Shown here one piece after another: positions 48,001 to 60,000 of a stretch of 64,000 nucleotides of DNA; the stretch's first letter is position 1, and each line of letters opens with the position of its first letter. The notes beneath the pieces were generated by a model. That model was not told the origin of the DNA. It saw nothing but the letters and a program-made list of their open reading frames with translations, and searched no databases. The translations under genes and the position numbers were made by a program. The stretch is taken from assembly GCA_947652605.1 (NCBI GenBank), contig OX393583.1, positions 11,201,222 through 11,265,221 of the forward strand, read 5' to 3'. This DNA comes from Elmis aenea (lineage: Eukaryota > Arthropoda > Insecta > Coleoptera > Elmidae).

Positions 48001-51000
48001 ACACCCCCGAGCCTTCTCTCTAAAAAAACACCCCCGAGCCTTTTCTGTAAAAACACTTCCTAGCCTTTTCTCTAAACACTTCGAGCCATTGCCTCCAACC
48101 CAACCATAAACCACTAAACCACTCTCACTAACAACACAACTCAACATAAGCGCCCGATACTGCAAAATCTTTTTCTTTCAGAATTCTAAAAACTCCAACC
48201 TCATCGCCCAAGAGGGACCAAAGTGTCCCTATAAGGGCTGGCCGTCGTGCGGACGGCCAATACTCCCGATTCGTCATTCATTCGTTGATTCGGACCGAGC
48301 TTGGTTGCTGGTTGGTAAAACAACCTAACTTGTAATCGGGAGGTCCTGGGTTCGATTCCCAGGGCCGACTGTCATTGTAGAGGTTTCAGGTGGTTTCGTC
48401 TATGGTTAACCTTTAACTAGTCGCGTGTACTGTGTATACATAACTACTCGCATGGCGCCTCGGAGGCACCAATGGGGTTTTATAACAGTGTTTTTGACTT
48501 ACAATCTTAAAAATGTGTTAAACTGGTTTATTCATAAAATATAAGCTAAATCTTAAAAGGAATAACAATGACTAAATAAATTATAAGATATAAAATATAT
48601 ATATCTGTATATAAAACATAACTGTTAAAACATAAAATAATTTCTTTTTAATACGAATCAAACATTGGATGCAAAGCATTCATTGCACAATTTTATTGTA
48701 TGCTCTGAACAAATATTTTTATGGCATTGCGAACAAATTTGTTGCGAATGTCGATTTTTAGCCCTAGGGCATAAATGACAGCGTTCATGCCGAGTAGCAC
48801 ATACTTGCATTTTACGGACTGTAAAATAGAGAAATATGAATAATACTATATAATTCGTATTCCTAAAAGTACAATTGAGGAATACATAAACAGATATTAG
48901 TGACAAAAAATAATTAAAAATGTTACAACGATTTAAAAAACGCTTGGCGCCTCTGCGGCGCCGTGCGACTACTTAAAGGTTAAGGCAAATGCTGTGGCAG
49001 TACTTCCACCTATCTTTACCCATCCTTGACTATCCACATCCGTACCCATTATCCTTGTACCTCGAACGATTGAATAGGGGGTCAATCCCCCTATAGCAGT
49101 CTCCGCGCGAGCGGAAAAAACACGTGACCTTAGACCTTTTGATCTTGTTTATTCGGTACTCTGGCCTAAAATCCAGCCAGGTCCTCTACCTCTAGCTAAG
49201 GCGGTGTTGCCTTGCTGATACTAAAGCGGTGTTGCCAGGTTGCAACAACTTAGTATCCGTCCGATATTCGCAAAGGCGATGTTGCCACGACTTCTACCCG
49301 TTCGTTATTCGCTGAGGCGGTGTTGCCACGACTCAGTTTCCGTACCGTTTTACCTTTTTTAAGGACCGATCTGGACTAAATCAATATTTTGTTAAATCGT
49401 CCTAACGTCATTAACTCGATCATTTTTTTTATTCTTCACTGGACTCTGAAGCAGGCATTTTTTTTCTGCTGGCCATAATAATTATCTTTTATTAACAACT
49501 AACACAAGGACTAACAGGAAAACATGAAATCACAAAATATACTTAATACCATAACCATTATCTAACATTTCTGTGATTCTACATAGAGTTTTGCGAATGC
49601 GTGATAGCGATTTACCCGTATAAAACGTGGGTGGAAGTTATGCAGAGGCACAAATGTTCCCATCCGTGTGTATAAGGTTGTAAAATTTTCCGGGTACACA
49701 AGGGTTAAGAGGAAGTGAAATTTGAAGCACAAAATTTGCGAAATATTGTATCTTATTGCTTTAATAATGTTCGAGTACTTAAAAATCATATTTCTAAACA
49801 AAATAAAAACATTAAGCACGTTAACCACCATTTGTATCCATATGGATACAAATAGTTTTTGCCAAATGGGCCACCTGTATTAGGGTGGATCGCTCTTATA
49901 TGGGAGATTTTTTTTTTTCGAATTTCGATTTCAGGGGGTTCGCGATAGATGCCCTGGTATCTTTTGATTAATCATGCAAAATATTTAAAAAAAATAATAA
50001 TTGGAAGTACTACCCCAAAGTCGTCAAAGTTTTCGAGAATTTAAAAAAAGTTACTTTAAATTAAAATGTCTTTGTTCTATTTTTAACAACGAATTTCACG
50101 ACTTTTTGGAACATTATCACAGTTTATGCTTTTAATTATTAAAATAACAATGTAACACACCGTTTTTCTTACTTTCTCGAGTAATTTTATTGTCACGTGC
50201 GCGTGGTGTGCGCGGGTAGTGCAGCGGATATGTCATTTAGCATCCCTTCGCTTTATAGTTTCAATTTTTTTTCAGGAAGAGATCACGTTTCGTGCTGATT
50301 TCGAATATTTGAGATTTGATAATGTGATTTTTTTGTAATAAAAGTACAAACGTTTACGTAGCAGTGATACAAACTGTCCTATATTTGGTGTTGGCAAAGA
50401 ATTACCGAATAGTTTGTTACCGACGCTTGAAGGCATGAAGGCATGATATAATATTTTGTTTACGTCTCCAAACCTTAGCAAACGATTCCAGAATTTGGTA
50501 AGAGACACTAGTAAAACAGTTACTACTGACATAGAACAAATCTGGAGAAGAGCGTCCTTACCTACAGTAGAGCATCGAACAATCTTAGCGAGAATAAAAA
50601 CATATCATGACAAATACCGTGCAATCCTAAAGCCCTATCAATGTAGAAAGAATAGTGACAACTACAGAAACCAATTGGAGAAGTTCAAAATGGACGCCAG
50701 GACTCTGTTTGACATTGCCACGCAAATGTAGTTCGTTCGAGACTAGTTCTTGTGACAAATCGCGAAAGATACTCATTAAAGAAAGAGAATTCTTGTTAGA
50801 CCAGCGAGGTCAAAGAAAAATGATGATGTGTTCCTTAGATAGAGAGACTACATGGAAAAACGAAACCAATATTTCCAAAAAACTGCAACGAAACTTTTAT
50901 GAAGAAGCTTCCCAAACATCAAAGTCCCAAAGATTCACGTCTCAAACTAAGGGTTCAAATTCTAAGCCCTTAAAAGCAAATGCTGATATGCAGGAAAAGC

Positions 51001-54000
51001 AATGAGGACTATCGCAGAAAAGTTGTGTTCGAAGAGCACATTAGTTTATTGAAAAAACCTGGCTCACAATACATTGACCATATTTCTATGAAATCTAGTG
51101 ACGCAAAAACAATTGCCAATTGACTGTTCGCATAATTTCCGAAGCCATCGCAAATCTGGACAAACTTGAAACTGATATTTTACCTAAATTTTGTTTGATG
51201 CCTTGCCACACACAAACCACTGAGAGATGTGTCAAATTGGTGACGGATCAGAAATAAATTAGAATCTTCTCGTATCATACCAAGAAAAGAAAGACTACAA
51301 AACCAAGTTATTAGCTTAATTTTGGAGTGATCTTAATTTTTTTTTTCAACTGTTTTTGTGTGATTTTACATTCTGTTCTATTTTCTTATTCTTTTAATTG
51401 TCCAAAAAAGTTATAAAAATTTTGTAGCCTAACCTTAAATACTTTTATTGGGCATAAACTATAACCTACATTCAGCAAATTTTTTTCAAAATTCAGCAGG
51501 CTTGGGGCAGTACTTGCACTAATAATATCAAAATATTGTCTTCATGACTTCTGATTGTATTCCCCTAGAGCATCTTTTCCGCACCCCGCCAGAAAAAAAA
51601 TATAAAAAAATAAAATTCGATCCACCCTAACCTGTATCCATTTGGATACAACAGCCTACATTTAGATTCGGCTGCCTGTAATCTTAAACATACCTGTATT
51701 ACAGATAACTATACCAGAAAAAGTTTAAGGATGGCCCGCTGGACCAGAAAACCTTGGTGGTCACGATTTTTTTACCCACATTGATATTAAAAAAAAAAAA
51801 AAAGTTTTATGATACAAATTTATTCACACAAGAAAAAAATTTAAAAACTGGTTAAAATGTTATTATTTTGTTGTGAATTTTTTTTATAGTACTTAAGAGC
51901 AATTAAGAAACGTAAATTTTAAAAAAAAGGTGGCCAAAAAAACACCTGTTTTTTAACATGGTGGCGCTTAACGTGTTAATTAAATCGCCAAAAATCAAAT
52001 GTGTCCGTTAATCGAATATGATAGTTTTATATGAAAAAAAACCAGTTCAAAAGTGTTTGTATAACTCGTATACTACATTATAAATACCTTTAATGTTTTT
52101 CGACAAATACCCTTAACCTTCTTGGCTTTCCATATGGGTAGAGTATCGAAAACAAACTCGCTAGGAGTGATAGTAACAATGGACGTGTAGGGTATACATT
52201 GAATCGGCACCGAAATTTGCTTCTTCAGGTCGTTAGCAGCGATATACGTTAAAAAAATAATTTCTCCGTACATCGTTGTCGTGCACATGTAAGGAGTAAA
52301 AGTTACGTTCACTTTGAACATCGAGCCAGGGATTAAAGATTGAGCACCCATAGGTTCAACCTACAATTAATTCAAATAAATGAAAAAATCCCAACACACA
52401 AATTTAATAACAAGAAATAAGAAACGATCTCTGTCGCGCTGCTGACCCAAACAAATTTCCTAGTTTCTTTGTTTATTTTGTTTAATATTATTTTGTTTTC
52501 TTTAATTTTCAAACCTATTCTTTACTTCTGTTGCAATTTAGATTTCTGGTCAGGCCATTATTAGCTAATTATTTGTTCAATTAAAATACGCGCACATTGT
52601 TAGCACATAATATTCAATTTTAATAAAACCATAGACGTTGTGCATTAATAGTCTGAGTTATAGGAAAAATATTTTATGGTAAAATTGCAAAAGCGATTTT
52701 TCAGAACAATTTATAACATATAGTGAAATTATGTACAAAGAATAAACAGTTTGGTAATTTAAAGCAGGGTTGAGCAGATTTAAATCAATTGATTTAAATC
52801 ATGATTTAAATCAAGTGATTTTTTTAAAAAAATCATTGATTTAAATCACGATTTAAATCAAGTGAAAAAAAAACATCAATTTAAATCACTTATTATATGA
52901 GTAGGTAATAAAACATTTATAACAAAACAAAATTTTATTTTCTCAAATAAAAAAAACATTAGGTATATGGTATTTATGTATATAAGTATTAAAAAAAAAA
53001 ACAGTTCTTATATGTATATAGATATACGTATTAAATACACACTTATACGTAACGTAACGAAACGTAATTCATTTAAAATAATATATAATAATATACATTT
53101 ATAAATTTTTGGTATTGTAATGTTGGAATAAAAATACCAGTTTTGCAGCCTTTTCAGTTCCCAGTTTATTTCTTATTGTCGAATGGACCAATCCAAATGT
53201 TGAAAAAATTCTTTCAACTGAGGCCGAAGAAGTTACACTGCACATTAGTTGTGTTAATATTGGCAACACTTTATTAATATCGGAAACATCTTTTTGTGAT
53301 TTCCACCACTGTATTGGAGTAACATTATTAATAATTTCCTCACTAAACATAACAGATTTAAATGGATCAGATTTAGCTTCAAATTTTATTATTATGGGTA
53401 ATAAACCACTGTGTGGGTAACTTTCTGCTGCTACTTTTAAAGCTGCGTCTTTTTCATTATATTTTAAAGGAAATTTTGTTTTTCTAGGGTCTAATAAATA
53501 AGCCAAAAAATGGTACGGTGTCAAAGCTTGAGCATATCGTTTTTGAAATGCAGCCATTTGTTTAATATTTAATGTAATAGTATCATCAAAAACAGCCTCA
53601 AGTTCTTTCCATGCTTCTACAGCATCAGCTAAAAATGCATCTGTTCTTTGTAATTTGTCTAAAGTTACGGAAATTGGTTTTATTATTTTAAAAAAATCTT
53701 CTGCCGATCGTTTCAGTTTAATGTTAGACACCTTTTGGAATATTAAAGAATCAATTTGGTCTTTGTTCTCTTCACAAATTTGTAACAATTTCTGCCATTC
53801 TTGTGTAAATATTTCCAAGCAATCTGCAAGAGTATTCCATCTTACGTCTTGAGGCAATATTAACGCCTTACCTCCGGCAGCTTTATATTTAGCACTTGCC
53901 AAATGATTATTACGGAAATACTTAACACATGCACAACATTTTCTTTAATATCGCGTATCTGCAAGTCCTTGGAAAGTAAATTTAGAATGTGTGCTGAACA

Positions 54001-57000
54001 TCCATAGGTTATCACATTTACATCGGTTACTTCATTTTTAATGTTTTCTCTCATTTTGCTCATATTAGCTGCATTATCTGTAACGAAACTTGAAAGTGCA
54101 CAATTATATTGAGTTTTGCACTTATTTATTAAACTGATTGCTATACTTGTTAAATAATCGGCTGTATGTGCAAGTCCTGATGTATCTATACTTTCAAGGA
54201 GGAAGGTTGATCCATAATCTGTTGTTACAGTAGCGCAAATTATCGGTTCGTTATGTACATTTGACCAACCATCTAAGGAAAGGCAAACCGAACTATTTGT
54301 TAATTTTGCAAGACATTTTTCTTTTTCTTCCATGTACACTTCATTTAATAATGTTGGAGATACAGCGAACCTAGAAGGTAGTGAATAACCTGGCCGTAAC
54401 ATTTCGATTGCTTTTATCACTTCTGGTTGTTCGATACATCTGAAACTACTATTTGTCGCATAAATAGCTTTTGCGATTTGTCTATCAAGATTTTTCTTTA
54501 ACTCGTTAGAAGTACGCGCTACAAATGATTTCATTAATAAATTTTCAGTCATTTCTTTTTTTTTTTAGCAGGTGGTGAGCTTATATTTGTATTTGTATCC
54601 ATTCTAGACGTACTAGGTTGTGGATCAAAAAACTCTTTCGGTTGACTTGTTTCTATGGTGGTAGGATTAGAATCTGTGTCAGTATCTTCTGTATTACATT
54701 CAGTAACTTCATTCATATGCATTTGTTTCTTCTGACATTTTTCACGGTGTGCTTTTAATCTTTGTACCAGATCTTGTATTTCTTCTTTGCAATATTTACA
54801 AACTGCTCTGCTCCCAGCTTTCCCTTTCAATTTGTTTGATTTTTCTATAAAATGTTGCCAAACACTATCCCTTTTCCTTCCTGACATTATGTTGCGTTTA
54901 TTTATGTGATGTGTACACGTTTGCTAACTAAAATGAACTGAATAACAGAATCTGGGATACCCTTACATACAAAACTGCATTTGCATGTTTAGACAAGTAT
55001 TTTCAGGCATAGAATTCGATCACAGGTCACATATAGTTGATGATGAATAGCAAGCATGGTTTTGTAGATCATATACTACACTTTGAAATATAAATATAAT
55101 CATACTGTTTATTGCTTGTTAAGACAAAGACTTAATTATATATAACATCACTATTTAGCACTGATTTTTTTCGAAATTTTTATTCATTATATTTAATTTT
55201 TTATTTTAACAAAAATTCTCCAATGAATTAAATATATTGGTTATTAAATATATTAGCACAAAACAGAAATAGCATGCAAATATGAACATTTAATTTAATT
55301 TAGAAAAAATCTGATTTAAATCAAATAAATCGATTTTTTTGATTTTTTTAAGAAAAATCATGATTTTTATCAACCCTGATTTAAAGTAAGCGTTTTCAAT
55401 TGTAGATGAAACATAAAAATCGTTTCTCGTATTTTTTGCATAAGAAAACTAAAAATCCTGATAGTATACTGACCTCTATCATTGTCGATAACCATCCGTC
55501 GAACATTTTTACTTTATGCCATTTACATTTAGCTAAAGTACTGCCACCATTAATAATACTAAGCCGTTTTGTGTAACTGCTACCATTTATAAAGTTCTGT
55601 AAAGTGTGGTAATCATACATTAGGAGAAATTAGGATAAACACGTTTATACGAGGTAGCCTCAGAAAGTTTCCGGTATGACTATGTTTTGCGTCAAATAGT
55701 AACAAAACCAGGGAGTCGGAGTCGGGAGTCGAGAAGTCGGAGTCGGAGGTCGGAAAAACTATCGACTCCCGATTCTTTTTAGATTTTTGTTTTTGAGGAT
55801 GAGAACAAAATCAAATATTTAAAACAAAAACAACATAAAGATGTCAATGGATTTTTTTTAAACAAAAGCTGATGTATGTTACCGTTGTGCGGGGAGACTT
55901 GAACCACTTGACAAAAAATTTGTTAGTGTACAGGGTGGTCCAAATTCGATGGGATTGCATGGGTATCTCGGTTAATATTTAAGATAAAGAAACGGTTAAT
56001 TTGCCAAAAATGTGCAGTTTTTTGGGACAAACTCAGAACCGTTTTCAAAAATATTCTATCGTTTCCGGTTTTCGAATAAAAAGTGTTTTTTTGTCATATC
56101 TCCGTTATTGTTGTAAATATCGAAAATATTTATTAGGATTGTTTTTAGATATTTTTATGCTTAAGTTGATTACACTAAAAAAAAAAAAATTACGCTCGCC
56201 GTTAAAAAGTTATGACACAAACTTAGATTTTTTTTAATGGGAGCGATAGTTTGCTATGACCTATTTAAATTCCTTATTTTTTTCTCATTCCAAATATATA
56301 ATGGTTAATGTATTTATTTTTAATAATACCCAAGTTACGAAGGTTTTTTAGTTTTTTTTTTTAAGAAAATCATAATATTTTATTCTTGAGGCTTTCGCGG
56401 CCGTTATCCATAATACAATCTTGGTTTCCGGGTTTGGAACCGCGTCTTCTATATTTAGAAGTAGTTGACGTTTCGACCATTGTGTCTTGGTCTTTTTCAA
56501 AACGACTGTCGTTTTGAAAAAGACCAAGACACAATGGTCGAAACGTCAACTACTTCTAAATATAGAAGACGCGGTTCCAAACCCGGAAACCAAGATTGTA
56601 TTAAAATCATAATAGGCTGTGAAAAATAAATACATCAACCCTTATATATTTGGAATGAGAAAAAAATAAGGAAATTAAATAGGACATAGCCAACTATTGC
56701 TCCCATTTAAAAAAAGGTAAGTTTGTGTCATAACTTTTTAACGGCGAGCGTAAATTTTTTTTTTTTAGTATAATCAAATTAAACATAAAAATACCTAAAA
56801 ATTATTACCATAAATATTTTCGATATTTACAACAATAACGAAGATATGACACATTATTAATGTGACAAAAAAAACACTTAATATTCAATAACTCGAAAAC
56901 CGGAAATTATAGAATATTTTTGAAAACGGTTCTGAGTTTGTCTCAAAAACTGCACATTTTTGGTAATTTAACCGTTTCTTTATCTTAAATATTAAGCGAG

Positions 57001-60000
57001 ATACCCATGCAAACCCATCGAATTTGGACCACCCTGTATATTATTAAAACTTTCTAATAAAGCATTCTAGGACAACTTTTCGTGCTCTTTTTTTACCTAA
57101 TTTATTGCTACCTATGCCAAGTCTGCTTATTCGTAAGGTGCAAATTTTTGAGAAAAATACCAGTTATTTATATATTTTTTGATATTCTATAGGTAAAGAG
57201 TGGCAGTTTTTTTTTAAACACTGTGGGTGGCTTATTTTGCCTTAGCTGGGGGCAAAATTTGCAGTAGATCATCAAATATGCACTTTATTATCATGTGGCT
57301 CAATCCATGGGGTGTCATGAGCCACCCCTTGAATTTTAAAAAATCTAAGTTTTTATAAAAATTGGAGTTCTGAGCTTTTATCAAACTATAGTGCATTAAG
57401 TTTGTATCCATTTCCCCAATTTTCAAACACAGAAACTTTTAAGTTTTATAATTACATGAAAAAAGACTTTGTGGAAAAATGACTCGTCACCCAGCGCGAC
57501 GGTGCTATGTAGGTGTGATCCTCGTCCCCCCAACCCAGATTAAAGATTATTTTGATTGAAGACAGGTAGATGTCAAAGTATGAATATAACCATTTATTAA
57601 ACTAACTTGTGATTAAATACCTTTAATGATTTTATAATAACGTCTGAAAGTGATTTTTTTGATTTCTCAAAAACATGAAAAAGTGACACTTCTGCTATAA
57701 CGTCACAGAATAGTTATTTATGTATTAAGGCCGCGTCTCGGCCAGCAAACCAGACGCGGCCGAAAAAGTTACACGTTTTGGCCGAGGTGCATATTACATT
57801 TTTTGTGCGATCGAATTAAAAACAATTTAAATTTTAAGTATTTTTCAAAAATATAGGTTAGAAACTACGTGACATTCTGTCACTGACAGATGACGGCGTA
57901 TGCTGTTAGCGGTGGAAACGTACCTACTTGCATACTTCTGTACATAATTTAAATAACGTTTTTTTGTGCGATTGTAATGTTTTATTCATAAATTTAAACA
58001 TTGATTAATTATTAATTACATAACGTAATGTTATGACATCGCTTGACATTCGGGGTCACGGCACTGGGTGTTCACACGTAATATGATGTATTTGAGTGTC
58101 GCGACATCAAAGATAAGATGGCCGCACTTGTAATTGTTTGTGACGTTATCTGACTTTATAGACATATCCAACAATTAATACTATTTTGTTACAAATGAAC
58201 ATTTATGTTTTAAACCATACACTTAAATAAGAAATTGCTAAAGTTGTAAAACAAACTACTTCCCGGAACTGTTTGAAACTGCCTCGTACAAACCAATCAA
58301 TCACCTTAAAAGTTAATGGTTTTGGAAACCAGTGAAAAGTTTCATCTACTGGATATTCTTCTTCATACCACTTATAATATTCAAAGACTTCACGATGTTT
58401 TCGCATTACGCCAATTTGATGAAACTCTGGTATAAGATCGACCATTCTACAGACATCGTCAACCTTGATTTTGTCTCTTTTGTTTATTATTGGTACATAT
58501 GGCAAAATAAGATCCGGAGGTTGATCCTAAAATAATAATAGCAAAAAAATTCTGCAACCACAAATTCAGAGACATTACGTCTTTCTTCTTAGACTTTTTG
58601 GACTTTTTATCTTTCTTACTCTTTTTACTTTTAGAACTTTTTGATTTTTTATCTTTTTTCTTATTCTTTCCTTTGCCTTTCTTACTATCTTTTGATTTAT
58701 CTTTTTTGCCTTTCTTGCCCTTTTTGTCCTTTGTGCCCTTTTCCTTTTTAGGAGATTTTGGTTCCGACTTTTCCACAACAATTTCTATCTCATTAGTCTG
58801 CAATTCTTCGCTTACTTCCACCTTTACCTCTCTTGGTTTCTAAATTTTAAAAATAGGCAATTAGTGTTCGTTAAAGTTTAACTTAAATCATCTGTATCAA
58901 AAAATAACTGTAAAAACTTGAACAAAACTCAAAACTAGTTGCCGTGTGGGGCGAATAGAAGAAAATTGCAGAGTAAATACTCAATAATTGTTAATTTAGC
59001 TGAACTACTTTTTCTCATTATTTGCATGTTCTGTTATTGAAAACGACCTCTTTATTTCGAATATTAGCGATATTTATAGATCGCACTTATGAGCAAATTT
59101 TTCGCGAGAATAGTAAAATAAATTAACTTTCGAGCCAAACGGTGATACATACGAAGAAAAGTCAAAAGACACGTGTTTAAAATAGAATGTTTTAGCCAAA
59201 AACAACTTCAAGTTTGATTTTAAACAGGGCCGTACTAGTTTTTTATAAAATTTATTGAAACTGAACCCCCACAACTCCGCCACTGGTTGCTTGTGGGGCT
59301 TGACATTCTCACCGAATGTGGTAACCTCTAAAGTCGTGCTGCATATCAAATTTAGTTCAAATATATCAACTGGTTGAGAAACGGTTAAACATTATTGTTA
59401 TTTTTTCAAAAATTTCAACACCCTGTATCTTTAAAATGAAGCGTTTATGGATGGACCCATGTTGATATGGAATATTCCCTTTAAAATAAGTTTTTGTATT
59501 GACGGTTAAAGTCCTGGTCCAAAAGTTGGACCACCTTGTATAATAATATATGCTAAAGAGCTAAAGTATAATTTTCAAACAGGTTGTTTTTTTGGTTCCG
59601 GTACCCGTAAGCAACTTTTGAAATAGCGGAAATGTATTGTTTTGTCTTTTTTCTATGTGAAAATTTGTGTAAAAATCGGCTAGTCCCTGGTAAGCTTGGT
59701 GGGTTAAGCTTGGTGGGTTAATTTTGATTAGGTTTGCTGGTTAATGATAGAACGTACAGCGACCTGCCGGCAGGACCAAAACAACTCACTTGAGTACTTT
59801 ACAAATGATTAAATTATAGGCTTCTCGGTTCTTCTAGCAGGATTAAAAGTCCTATGGAAATATTCGTTATATTTCAAGCTAATAGCGCATTTTTTTACCA
59901 TAACTGTACGTCATTCCGTTTTAAAGTTACACCCTGTTGAAACTAGTCGTCAAGATGTTCCGAGTCGGGCAACGCGTTTCAGCTGCGGCGACCAATTTCG

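Noticed and set aside
48300..48370. Functional tRNA-Thr gene
   Set aside because: The T arm is good, but the anticodon stem and acceptor stem do not pair. It looks like the tRNA-derived head of a SINE-like repeat.
50390..51005. Host gene
   Set aside because: The frames lie within perfect inverse ends and an 8-bp duplication, contain a stop and frameshifts, and have no splice structure.
52765..55378. Domesticated host ZBED gene
   Set aside because: Intact ends, an 8-bp duplication and two frameshifts mark it as a transposon copy.
58598..58843. + strand ORF rich in Phe and Leu
   Set aside because: It is the antisense shadow of the lysine-rich CFAP74 exon.
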